Below are positions 44,101-53,477 of a stretch of 64,000 bases of DNA, piece by piece. The DNA is from Saccharina japonica (Eukaryota; Sar; Phaeophyceae; Laminariales; Laminariaceae): NCBI GenBank assembly GCA_008828725.1, contig MEHQ01002806.1:1-64000 (forward strand). Direction: 5' to 3'. Under the pieces are notes generated by a model. The model saw only the letters and a list, made by a program, of their open reading frames with translations. It was not told where the DNA came from and made no database searches. The position numbers and the translations under genes are program-made. Position 1 is the first letter of the stretch, and each line of letters begins with the position of its first letter.

Positions 44101-45826
44101 TCGAGTCTCCGTATGGAGATTTTTATTCTCAAATGACACGGCAGTTTTTTTTTCCCTTTTTTTTCTTTCCATCCCAATAATGTATTATCTTCGCCCTTCC
44201 TTTCTCTTTCCTTCCTACTAGTCGTAACTCGTAACTCAGATGCGGGTCACAAAGTAGGCTCTTCTCCCTCCCCTCCCCCACTACTCGTACGGTCATTGCC
44301 TTGCATTTTTATCTCGAGAAGATTTAAGCACTTTCTTCCCTCGTCAACTCTCGTCGAATTGTGCAGTAGGTCCTATTTACTACATCCAAGTGTATATACC
44401 CGGACCATCCTTCTGCCACATATACAGGTGTGAACCAGGTTATGGTATGTCATTTCGTCGTAAAATAAGAAGAGCAGCAGTTCTCACGAGGGTGCATGTA
44501 CGAACTGCACCCACCGCATGTGCATCAAGTGAGCCGCACGAACCCGAGCATCAGGCCTGGGCTGGAACTGATCCAAGGGCGGGTGAAAAAAAGAACCCGG
44601 GACCCCACCCCCTCGACACACCCTGATTTCATTTTTTTTTTTTGCTCAAACTAAACACCTATTTCTCAGCCTTTGGGCGTCAGTTGCTCAGCAAGACGTT
44701 GTCGAAACAATGCGCACGAGCCCTACGTGTGTTGTTTGTGTGTTTCATGAATAAATTGGATGGTGANNNNNNNNNNNNNNNNNNNNNNNNNNNNNNNNNN
44801 NNNNNNNNNNNNNNNNNNNNNNNNNNNNNNNNNNNNNNNNNNNNNNNNNNNNNNNNNNNNNNNNNNNNNNNNNNNNNNNNNNNNNNNNNNNNNNNNNNNN
44901 NNNNNNNNNNNNNNNNNNNNNNNNNNNNNNNNNNNNNNNNNNNNNNNNNNNNNNNNNNNNNNNNNNNNNNNNNNNNNNNNNNNNNNNNNNNNNNNNNNNN
45001 NNNNNNNNNNNNNNNNNNNNNNNNNNNNNNNNNNNNNNNNNNNNNNNNNNNNNNNNNNNNNNNNNNNNNNNNNNNNNNNNNNNNNNNNNNNNNNNNNNNN
45101 NNNNNNNNNNNNNNNNNNNNNNNNNNNNNNNNNNNNNNNNNNNNNNNNNNNNNNNNNNNNNNNNNNNNNNNNNNNNNNNNNNNNNNNNNNNNNNNNNNNN
45201 NNNNNNNNNNNNNNNNNNNNNNNNNNNNNNNNNNNNNNNNNNNNNNNNNNNNNNNNNNNNNNTGTGTGTGTGTGTGTTCTTCACATTAAACCTTCCTTTC
45301 TACCCGTCGACATCCAGCACACCCAGTGTCCGTGCCGATTCTTCATCCTAAAAAGGTACCAGTTCTGTGGTCACAAAACTACGACACAGAGATACTACGC
45401 TCAGTGCAGTAAGCAGAGCAGACAATGCAATGCCATGTACGACAGGCAAGACCTACCCTGCTAGCAATCCAGGTGCATGCAAGAGAAAAACCGTAGGTCC
45501 TATTTACTATGATCCCCCGTAATAGCTACTGTAGTATAATAGTTAATATTATAAGCTACTCCTAAGTCTTTCCAATGCCGCAGCAGCACCTCGAGACGGC
45601 CGAATCAACCGGGTTCGGGTTCGGGATATAGGGTAAGGGTCCGGGTCGGTGGGTCGGCCTTTGGCACCGAGCGCCCAGCACAAAAAATTCCGTAAATGCT
45701 AAGCCCTCGAGAACTGGTGCCACATATTTGGGGACAAACTACTTGGAATTAGTGTGGGATACTTTTTTCAGTTCTGAGTGGGTTAACGCTCAAGTCTCGC
45801 TCGATGTGTTGCCACGTAACCGCGTC

Positions 45827-45884
<58 letters not shown>

Positions 45885-48800
45885 GACTTCTTCAAATATA
45901 CCTGGTATATAGAATGTAGAATATACCTGGTAGCGACATGCGATACCTCTGGTATCGACCATCGAAATATCGGAACTGCCCTGACAGAAAAGCAAGAAAA
46001 AACTACACCGACCGGTACCACTACTATGACCATGTGTTTTGTTCAACACCCATTCTAAAGCCTACTCAAGGCCTACGTACGCATATACCGGTATATGTAA
46101 TACATGGTGCAATGGTTTTGGTTTGCTGTTGCGGTTGCTGTTCTTGTGTGGATTGTCGGAGCATGAGTTCAAAAACTCTAAAAAACAGCCGCTGGGACGG
46201 AAATCCCAAACCCATAATTCTTCAAAACGAGGGAGGGGGTACACATAATACGTGCGCCTTATTTAATAGTTACACCGCATGGACTGCAGCATTTGAGTGC
46301 AGTCCACGCGCTATTTCTTACGGTTCACGCTTCGCGCTCTCGGCCACCGGCGGCTCCTGCGGAGATTTGACAAAAAAATCTGCACCACGAACGAAGTGGG
46401 AGCAGGGTGCCAAATGGAACTATCCATACTCTGTAGGCCCCGATGTGGTCAGGGTAGAGGTGTTTTGACCAATTTAAATGGAGGTGTGGTCTATTGGGCA
46501 CCCCTCTTCGCTCTTTTAGTCGAACATGGAGGTGTGGTCTATTGGGCACCCCTCTTCGCTCTATTAGTCCAAAAATTATTCATAAAAACACTCAATACAA
46601 TTGGCGTGTGGGCTGCACTTATATAACCAAAGCCCTTTCTGGCCCCTAGACATACACAGCTGCAAAAAAACAATGATAACTTTGGTTTTTATCGACATTT
46701 ACGACCAGCGTGAGCGCCGAGAAATACGAGTAGGGCCATGTTGAAGCCCGTGCCGTACGACTCCTTGCAGTGTTAACCCATTCAGAACTGAAAAAAAATG
46801 TCCCACACTAATTCCAAGTAGTTTGTCCCCAACTTCGTGGGACCAGTTCTTAAGGGGTTAACACTCGGGGGCGCCAATTTCGAATTAGAATCAACTTCCC
46901 AATCACACAGCTGTTATAAAGTTGCCGTGGCTGAAAATCGTCCACTTTTCGCAGCACCACTTTTCCCCTCTTCAAGCTCCCAAGAAGGTTGAATGCAGCC
47001 CATGGGGGTGCAAACAGGCGCCGTCCTACACAGGGTACGAGTAGTACCTGCATACATATCATACCTACACACACACACCATACAAAAGCAAAGGTGCAAA
47101 CGCACGACCGCACCACAACCAAGCCCTGCCCTCCATGCAAAAGGCCTCACCTCCTCTCGTCGCCGCTTTTCTCTCGACGCTTTCCGCTCCATGCGGTCCG
47201 GGTTGAGAGGACGCTTGCCCCCGCCCCCGCCCCCGTCCCCCTGCCCTCGCCGCCCCTTCTGCGGCTCCCCCCCCCTCCCCCCCCAGCCCCCCCCGGCACC
47301 AGCGGGCCTTCCCATTAGGGGCAGCGGCACCCTCAGCAGCTGGTGGTGGCACTTCCTGGTCTGATACGCCACCGGCCCTTGTCGAATTCGCCGGCGGTGA
47401 TGCTATACTACTCGCCGTCGCCATCGTTTCTGCCTTCGAGTCGGCGTAGCAGCGCCCCCGCAAGCTCGCCGACACGTACGTATGGCTCGCGCCGGCCCCG
47501 CCCAACGCTGGGCCCAGAATCCCAGCAGGCGGTACTCCTCCTCCTCCTCCTCCTCCCCCTCCACCTGCTGCTGCTGCTGCTGCTGCTGGCTGGGTTTGGG
47601 TTTGCGATTGCGCCTGCGCCTGCGCTTGAGCGTGCGCGTGCGCTTGGGCTTGCGCGTGAGCGTTCTCCCAGGTCCCGCCGAGCAGGCCCGCGTTCATATC
47701 TGACGGAGCCTTGGGCGGGGAGAGGGCATCCCAGTTGCAGCCCTGGGGGAGGGGGAACCCTCGCTTGCGGCTGCCTAGCTTTGGGGAGAAAATGCCTCGA
47801 TGGCGGCCGCTCGCGGCGGGCTTGCCGTCCGCGTCGATCCCACCTAGGTCGGGATACGAGAAGTCGCTGATACGGCGGGTGCAAGCCGGTACGGGCGGGG
47901 GAAGGGAGGGAGGAGGGGAAGGAGGAGGGAGGGGAGGGGAGGGGAGGGGGGGGCGGGGAGGGGGAAAGATGGTCGTGAGAAGAGAGGGCGAGGGTGTACG
48001 TCTTATGTACTACATGTACGTACTCGTGAGACTCGTGTAAGATATTGTAGCTGTTGTAACAACCGTCAGCTTGTGCAAGATATTTGTAGCTGCCGTCAAC
48101 TTCGGGCACGCTTCTTCCAGATTATAAGGGTGTTCCCAGAGGCGTTATTTAAGGGGTTTCTTGTAAGGCTAGCGTCTATTATTAACTCTGCCGTCAGCTT
48201 GTGCAAGATATGTGTAAATACCGTCAACTTCGGGCACGCTTCTTCCAGATTATAAGGGTGTTCCCAGAGGCGATATTTAAGGGGTTCATTGTAAGGCTTC
48301 GTAGCGGCTATTTAATTAGTAATAGCGCCTGTGGTTCCGTTTTGCCAGGCATGGTGGTGGTGCCACTCAATGGATCACCGAAAACAGCTTTCTCTGGATG
48401 CCAGCAGAGCTCTTGCGGTATGGGTTGTGACCTGAGGCAGCCGCAGCAGCAACACAGCAGCGGACTCCTATAAATATACTTAGGGTTAGGGTTAGGGTTA
48501 GTCCGGCATCAGCGTCACCAATTATCTGGTTTTGGGAGTTCCAGACTAACGGCGCAATTTCAGTTGCCTAAAATCAGGTCATTTGCTGCCTTGCGAAAAG
48601 TACGTACATATGATAGCACAAACTCGGACAGATCATATGGACTCCTATAAATACACTTAGGGTTAGGGTTAGTCCGGCATCAGCGTCACCAATTCTCTGG
48701 TTTTGGGAGTTCCAGACTAACGGCGTGTTTTCAGTTGACTAAAATCAGGTCCTTTGCTGCCTTGCGAAAAGTACGTAGCACAAACTCGGACAGATCATAT

Positions 48801-50796
48801 ACAGAACATTCCCAGTTCATGATCTCGTAGATCTTTCGAGGCAGTTAGATCCCTGATCTGTACGATCTGTGTGATCTAGGTCATGTTGTCGGGTGGGAGC
48901 CGTATAACCTGCACGATCTACGTACGAGTACTGATGTAGGACATGTTTCCTCGGTTGGGTCTGTACTACGAGCGTACAGCAGCCATATGCCTGCACAACC
49001 TCTCACAGCGGCAGGTGAGTCGCAGGCAGCTACAGTAGATAGATCATCGACAGATCATGATCTGGCACGAAAAACATCGCTCAAGGCACACGCTCTTTCA
49101 TAAAAGGGCGTTCAGGCATTCTTATTATTAACCCTTTCAGAACTGCAAAAGTAATCCCATACTAATTCCAAGTACTTTGTCCCCAAAATCGCGGGACCGG
49201 TTCTTAAGGGGTTAACGCAAAAAGGCTGATGATATTATACGTTTACACGTGTCGGTAGTAAAAGGAAAGTCGATCGGAGATTGTACGTACGCGTATACAT
49301 ACAACACCGCAACATTATTATACGAACACCCAAAAATACGGTTACGCAAGAAAACGACAAAATAATAAGAAAGGCAGGCTGACATTTTTTTACAGGAAAT
49401 TAAGAAATTCGGGAGTAATCATACTGAAATTAGTGTAGAGCGCACCGATTCTCAATATAAGAAACCCAGCCTGGAACAGCTTTCCTGTTTCTTATTGATA
49501 CCTGGTTCTGGCACATTTCTTTGGGTTTCCGGTGTCCGGTACCGCTGCATGCGAGGTACGACTGGTATACATACACCTACGTATGTACTACCGAGTACTT
49601 TGTCCCGAAATATAAGCAGCGTTTTGATTGAATAGTAATGTACAAAATATACTTATATTTCGGTACAGAGTGGTATATGAGAATGTGAGAATGTGAGTAT
49701 ATGCTTTGGCTCCCTGCAAGTGACTCTGTTGACTAAAGACCACTGGTACGGCCAGTCCCACCTTTGGCTTTTGGCGTTCAAGTTTGGCGGGATTTTAGAG
49801 TTTTGTACACGCAGAACGCCCACAACGCCGCGTTTTTGCTTTAGTTCGTGAAGGCTCCTTCCTGCCTGCTGCTGCCTGCCAATCCTAAATCCTGACTTGA
49901 CTGATTTGAAGGTTCAAGTGGTTTCAAGTTTCAAGGCTGTGAATCTAAACCTAACATCATAGCTCGCGCACAGCTACTATATACTGCTGTAACGAACTAC
50001 TACCAAGACAAAGCGACAGGGTACAAAGCCAATCACGACGCAGGACACCAGCTCGCTCCCTTCAGAAGGGCTGTCATTCTCGATCGAAGGAACGCAGAGG
50101 TGGAGCAGGTACTACAGAGCTGTACGTGCATAGCAGCAACACAGACAGCCGGCAGCCGCAATTACAGCAATTACAGCGACGAGGCTGGTGCATACCATCT
50201 TGTCCCGAAATATAAGCACCTTTTTACATTCATATTAAATGAAAACGATACTTATATTTCGGGACAGATCGGTGTATCACGATGACGCTCGCAACCAGGA
50301 AAAAAAAAAGTGGAACCTGTTTGGAACCTGGGAACCTGTGATGCTGTTTTTAACCAAAAAACACGATTGTCATTTTTCATGTTCCAAAACTCATAAAAAC
50401 CGCGAAACACGCAGACGAGCGAGCGGGGCATCCTTCTGTCTACCGGTCCCAAGGAGACCCGAGGGTCGGCGTGGGCGGCAAGCACCATCACGAGGGTGCG
50501 CCCGAGCCACAAAACCGGCGGCAAAAATCGTGGCTAAAAAAAACCGACGCATGCAAAATTCCAGGCCGGGTGAAAAACAAAAGCGGAAAAAAAAACAGCA
50601 GAAAAAGGGCGCAAAACTCAGAGGCTGCCTGCCTCCCCGGAGGAGCATTCAACCGAAGCAAAACTCACAAGTCCACGAGCGTATCCAACATATTCGATCG
50701 GAGCAGCGCGTCGAGATCGTCAGGACTGAGGTCTTCGGGAAGACCGGTCCCGCCTGAGCTCTCTGGTCGAGGCTCCATGCTCCCGGAGGCAGACAT
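38116..50796 (-). CDS. bHLH transcription factor, three exons
   Basis: Exons on the minus strand: 50796-50669 (phase 2 end), 47866-47151 and 39177-38116 (stop TAA). Joins are GT-AG and complete codons (a Phe is rebuilt across intron 1; Glu-Glu meets Val-Asn across intron 2). Product about 634 aa. Exon 1 has an acidic amphipathic helix DLSPDDLDALLRSNMLDTL, a plausible activation domain. Exon 2 is Ala/Gln/Gly-rich and ends in the basic region RMERKASREKRRREE. Exon 3 opens with helix 1 VNEKFEQLQQVLEEAE, a ~23-residue loop and helix 2 RRVEVLSRTIVVLNKLL, then Ala/Ser-rich and Met/Gly/Pro-rich tails. Basic positions 9, 12 and 13 (E, R, R) fit E-box contact; the usual His5 is Lys. It should be nuclear. 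Oddities: exon 2 is one base too long, with the frame break in G-runs at about 47220-47320, and the frame stays open upstream of the chosen ATG to 51054. A neighbouring ATG at 50778 is also in frame. Confidence 0.85.
39205..40030. repeat. ~65-bp tandem repeat interrupted by a poly-G-headed element
   Basis: Units 'gcgtaacgcggggaaacaga' + 'ccagatcagcaaaaaccggg' + 'ggtatacatatta' + G-run occur twice before 39300 and about three times at 39868-40030. Between them sits a full-length poly-G-headed element (about 39292-39862). The array starts 30 bp inside bHLH intron 2, next to the exon 3 acceptor. Confidence 0.85.
39292..39862 (+). repeat. Poly-G-headed repeat, full-length copy
   Basis: G-run, GTGTACTCATGTTGTGCACG, 'gaccatagaccctcgcatcc', 'gctttcaccaaccaggcaga', 'gcgccgtgaggtattgggcg', 'ggacgacagcttcaatgagt'. 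A 300-bp extension has 'cttccggagacagcaatggg', 'gatctactcgaccgccagct', an A-rich run and 'ggttgtctagctcacgcagc'. It ends AT-rich against another G-run. The minus-strand copy at 16111-16637 has the same content, so about 530-550 bp is the full unit. Confidence 0.85.
40267..40520. repeat. AGATCT/GATC-rich simple sequence
   Basis: Dense overlapping AGATCT, CTAGATCTAGATCT and ATCAAGATC motifs in both orientations, with at least two sub-copies (agagcatctactcgta at about 40412 and 40507). GATC density is far above background. It lies in bHLH intron 2. A weaker relative lies at 18480-18610 in a protease intron. Confidence 0.85.
40853..40962. mobile_element. TTACGGGGGACC MITE, complete
   Basis: Left end TTTACGGGGGACCATAGTAA, right end 'actaagtcaagtcccccgta'. 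The inner part has 'ggtatacacaaaaacctata' as in other copies. It lies in bHLH intron 2. Confidence 0.8.
41320..41452 (+). other. Isolated GC-rich exon-like island
   Basis: The AT-rich intron abruptly becomes GC-rich. On the plus strand one frame reads DFEGPEHAPRTS, then HWDVVYTRAACVPGGREHEK, up to a GTAGGC that could be a splice donor. I do not recognise it, and the reverse strand is also open. It could be an exon remnant of an old insertion or of a nested gene inside bHLH intron 2. Confidence 0.25.
43849..43927. mobile_element. Stowaway/mariner-like MITE, complete
   Basis: The 79-bp element has terminal inverted repeats CCACTCTGACCCGAAATATA and 'tatattctgGGTCAGAGTGG', flanked by TA/TA (43847-43848 and 43928-43929). 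It has no coding capacity. Other complete copies: 49591-49673, 50195-50274 and 61406-61484. TIRs with TA duplication fit Tc1/mariner-derived MITEs. Confidence 0.9.
44140..44360 (-). mobile_element. SINE copy, 5'-truncated
   Basis: T-run (44148-44165), then 'ccatcccaataatgtattat', 'cgtaactcagatgcgggtca' and 'aaagtaggctcttctccctc', parallel to 9240-9430. It ends at 'tcgaattgtgcag' without the tRNA-like head. Confidence 0.7.
44767..45262. other. Assembly gap (496 N)
   Basis: Undetermined bases inside bHLH intron 2. The right edge opens in (TG)n, so the gap probably reflects a dinucleotide repeat. Open frames spanning it are meaningless. Confidence 1.
45704..45788. mobile_element. TTAACCC-type short MITE
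   Basis: 'ccctcgagaactggtgccac' ... 'actacttggaattagtgtgg' ... 'cagttctgagtgggttaac'. Same layout as 1019-1108. Confidence 0.75.
45830..45884. repeat. (CTG)18 trinucleotide repeat
   Basis: A pure CTG/GCT run of about 55 bp in bHLH intron 2, 40 bp from a TTAACCC MITE. It is not within a supported coding frame. Confidence 0.95.
46479..46569. repeat. 43-bp direct duplication
   Basis: 'ggaggtgtggtctattgggc' + 'acccctcttcgctctnttag' occurs at 46479-46521 and again at 46527-46569 with one difference. It lies in bHLH intron 2. Confidence 0.9.
46774..46861. mobile_element. TTAACCC-type short MITE
   Basis: It starts GTTAACCCATTCAGAACTG and ends CAGTTCTTAAGGGGTTAAC, which are clean terminal inverted repeats. 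The core is 'cactaattccaagtagtttg'. One of the best-preserved copies in the window. Confidence 0.85.
48060..48314. repeat. ~127-bp tandem duplication
   Basis: 'gccgtcagcttgtgcaagat' ... 'cttcgggcacgcttcttcca' ... 'ttcccagaggcg' ... 'ttgtaaggct' is present twice (about 48063-48188 and 48190-48314) with few differences. It lies in bHLH intron 1. Confidence 0.88.
48463..48803. repeat. ~170-bp tandem duplication with interstitial TTAGGG repeats
   Basis: Each unit begins 'ggactcctataaat', carries TTAGGG repeats (48480-48501, about 3.5 copies; 48658-48673, about 2.5 copies), then 'agtccggcatcagcgtcacc', 'gttttgggagttccagacta' and 'gccttgcgaaaagtacgta'. TTAGGG is the telomere repeat of many eukaryotes. 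Here it is short and interstitial, inside bHLH intron 1. Confidence 0.88.
49129..49216. mobile_element. TTAACCC-type short MITE
   Basis: 'attaaccctttcagaactgc' at the left and 'ggttcttaaggggttaacg' at the right, with the core 'ctaattccaagtactttgtc'. It lies in bHLH intron 1. Confidence 0.85.
49353..49505. mobile_element. CAGGACACC-family MITE, inner part
   Basis: 'aataagaaaggcaggctgac', 'gaaattagtgtagagcgcac', 'aagaaacccagcctggaaca' and 'tgtttcttattga' match 25400-25560. The outer CAGGACACC ends are missing. Confidence 0.7.
49591..49673. mobile_element. Stowaway/mariner-like MITE
   Basis: 'ccgagtactttgtcccgaaa' and 'tatttcggtacagagtgg' are terminal inverted repeats, flanked by TA on both sides (49589-49590 and 49674-49675). 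It lies in bHLH intron 1. Confidence 0.85.
50195..50274. mobile_element. Stowaway/mariner-like MITE
   Basis: 'ccatcttgtcccgaaatata' and 'tatttcgggacagatcggtg' are terminal inverted repeats with TA flanks. It lies 400 bp from bHLH exon 1, inside intron 1. Confidence 0.82.
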
Positions 50797-51124
50797 ACAG
50801 CCGTGAATGCTCCACCTCCCTTCCTTTTTTTGCGTGCTCTCCTTTTTTTCAGACTGACGGCGGTCTCTCCTCGCTTGCCTGGACCCTCCCGTCACACGGC
50901 AATAAAACGTGCCCAGAAAATCCTCCGAACCCTCAACGCCGTTTCTCCTCGGTCCGTCGGGAAAAACCTCTGCGGCGATGTGCGTCTCCTCCGGCTCGCC
51001 CCCTGCCTCAATCCTTTGGTCGCCGCTCGAGCTAGCTGTAGTCACAGGTTGCACTCCCCGATGCGAATCTCGTCTCCCTCTCGTTCTCCTCTCTCTATCT
51101 CTGTCAAAAAACTGACGTTACGTG

Positions 51125-51165
51125 ATTGGCTGCCCAAAGCTGAACCTGTGAGCTGGACAGCCAAT
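51125..51165. promoter_or_regulatory. Inverted CCAAT-box pair upstream of the bHLH gene
   Basis: ATTGGCTG (51125-51132) and CAGCCAAT (51158-51165) form an exact inverted repeat 25 bp apart. It lies about 330 bp upstream of the bHLH start at 50796, with a TGACGT half-site just outside (about 51111-51116). CCAAT boxes are bound by NF-Y in eukaryotes. The spacing suits a promoter, but this is inference. Confidence 0.4.
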
Positions 51166-51179
51166 CGGAATCGATCTCT

Positions 51180-52344
51180 CCAGTAAAAAATCAGTACTAA
51201 AAATCTTAAAATCTGAAACCGTAAAAAACGTAAAAACAGAGACAGAGAGACGGAGAGTCGCACAAAAAACATCGCCGTTCGTCTGGCTATGTACGAGTAC
51301 GAACCTCCTACTACGTATCATACTTGTCATGATCGTCTAAATTGCCGTCTCCTATTGCAGATAACCGACAACAACGGTCAGAGAACTATCGAGCAAACCA
51401 AGCAGGTTACCCGCCATCCCGTCTTTTATAGTTTTAGCCATACAGCCCCACATCATATTACTCACTACTGCTCGTCGCACGTACGGTGCTCCGTGATCGT
51501 GTGCGAAGCATAACGCAGCCAGTCCTATACCGCAGCATGCTGCTGCTGCTGCTGCTGCTGGATTTCCACACAAAACACAGAAAAAACGCAGAAACTTGCT
51601 GCTGGTACTGCTGTATGCGTGATAACTTCCTTGGTTGACGCTGTCTTTAGTCTTTAGCCTGCTGATGATGATGCTGTACGATATACCCGGTATCATCATC
51701 AAAACAGCGACGAAAACAAAGCAGAAAAAAACACAACAAAGAAAGCCAGACGTAAACACCACAACCAGCAAAAAAAGCCGTGGGGGTTGGCGCGCCGTCG
51801 TAGTAGAGTACCCTGCCTGTCGTACGTCTACCTATCTACCACTCGGTACTTCTGTACTGGTGCACCATATTGTGGGCGACCTCCCTGCGTACGTACACTC
51901 CCGTCATCTGCTCCCCCCGCCCTTTGCCTTCTCTGCCCGCTATATATGTGTACCCCCCCCGTGCGCCGTTTTATCATTTTTTTTGTACGAGAAACGGTTT
52001 CACAACTCTAATTTCAAGTATTTTTTCTCGAAAGGTGGGTGGTGGGTGGTGGGTGGTTTTTGTTGGTGGCGGCGTAACCGTGATACCATACCACCACAGG
52101 CATACAGCAGAAATTACCGTAGTTGTCTAACCGTCTAACCGTACATACCCTATCGTACGTCGTACGTTTATCTTCGTACATGTAAACACACAGCATACAC
52201 AAAATAGTACGTACTACTCGAGTGCAGCGCCTGGTATTTTACCACTACGTACTACAGCAGCAGCACGTGGTACGTAGTACAAGTATGTTGTACAGCAGTA
52301 GTACCACCTGTTATACTGATACCACACTACTACAGCAGTACGTA
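51180..52344. other. Intergenic, nothing recognised
   Basis: AT-rich sequence with a short CTG run (51538-51560) and GGTGGGTG units (52034-52056). Frames are short and overlapping. I see no gene or clear transposon. Confidence 0.5.
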
Positions 52345-52597
52345 CAGGACACCTAATAATAAGAAACAGGAAATCTGGCCCAGGCTGGATTTCTTATTTG
52401 CGGGAGGGTGTTTTCTACACTGATTTCGAGATAACGACTCCCGAATTGCTTATTTTCCTCTAAACCCTCAGCCTGGTTTTCTTATTAGCCTGGCTTTCTT
52501 ACTAGCCTGTTTCCTAGTTGCCTGTTTCTTATTGTCATGTTTCTCATTAGCCTGTTTCTTATTAGCCTGTTTCTTATTACTGTAGGTGTCCTGTGCT
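52345..52597. mobile_element. CAGGACACC MITE with subterminal tandem repeats
   Basis: Left end CAGGACACCTAATAATAAGA, right end 'tgtttcttattactgtaggtgtcctg' (last 8 bases invert the first). The right subterminal part is five to seven copies of a ~15-bp unit 'tttcttattagcctg' (about 52485-52580). Internal sequence (tctacactgatttcgagata, cgactcccgaattgcttatt) is the complement of the 25450-25520 copy. Confidence 0.85.
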
Positions 52598-52839
52598 GTA
52601 ACTGCTGTCCAGGGTAGCGATACGTGCCGTGTGCATCACAATGAGGATGTAACTGTTACCGGGTATACGTACATGAGGCTGCATAGCATTGATGTTGTTG
52701 TTGTCTTGTTGACTGTTTGGAGAAAAGCACTAATAATAACAGCAAGCCCTCAATCAATCAATCAGAACATCATACGTAGACAAAAAGTCACACTCAAATT
52801 TACAACAAGTTCAGAACGTCCCGCCACCCCCCTCCGGGG

Positions 52840-53115
52840 GGGGGGGGGCACATTCTCCAGCGAGGGTCGGCGCGGGGGGGGGGCAGGGGGTGTACTCATG
52901 TCGTGCATGGCCGTAGTCGTATGTCCGTACGCAGACCCTCGCACCCCTACAATGCCGGGGCGGAGCACGCCAGGTTTTCACCGACCAGGCAGGCATTGCC
53001 AGCACCAAGCGCGAAGCACCGTGAGGTGGTGGGCGAGTCGCGTACAGGGTGAGCCTCATCCCTATTATACTACTCTAAGAACCGCTCGTGAGGCGGACTT
53101 TCTTGCATGTGGATG
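52840..53115 (+). repeat. Poly-G-headed repeat copy
   Basis: G-runs, 'tgtactcatgtcgtgcatgg', 'gcagaccctcgcacccctac', 'ggttttcaccgaccaggcag', 'gcgaagcaccgtgaggtggt', 'ctcgtgaggcggactttctt' and 'gcatgtggatggcgg'. It is well preserved. Confidence 0.85.
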
Positions 53116-53218
53116 GCGGGGGATGCATTAAAAAAATGGATGAACACTACTACACTATACATGCACATTCAATTGCTGCTGCTAAATCTCGAGCGAGGGA
53201 GGGCGGGGGGTGGCGGGG

Positions 53219-53355
53219 ATGCATTGTCGAGAAAGCAAGAACGCGGAAAAAATAAAACAGAACCACGTGTGACCCGGTCCCGTGGANATGCATTGTCGAG
53301 AAAGCAAGAACGCGGAAAAAATAAAACAGAACCACGTGTGACCCGGTCCCGTGGA
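53219..53355. repeat. 68-bp exact duplication around a single N
   Basis: Bases 53219-53286 and 53288-53355 are identical (atgcattgtcgagaaagcaa ... acccggtcccgtgga) and are separated only by N at 53287. This is the footprint of two contig ends joined without merging their overlap. Confidence 0.95.
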
Positions 53356-53393
53356 GGAGGGAGAGAAAGGGATTTCGTGCCCGCAGTTTTCTG

Positions 53394-53477
53394 ATTGGTC
53401 ATTTTTTTTGGTTGGAAATTTTGATTGGTGGAAAATCCTTGGTCGACATTTGTCGTAATCCGGAATCGTGACGTCAC
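53394..53477. promoter_or_regulatory. Promoter-like cluster: two ATTGG boxes and a CRE palindrome
   Basis: ATTGG at 53394-53398 and 53424-53428, and a full TGACGTCA at 53469-53476. Together they resemble an NF-Y plus CREB/bZIP promoter. No convincing gene follows on either strand, so it may be the promoter of an unrecognised gene or of a degraded retroelement LTR. Confidence 0.3.

Noticed and set aside
44642-45464. Long frames of 179-234 codons around 45 kb
   Set aside because: They are made of the 496-N assembly gap.
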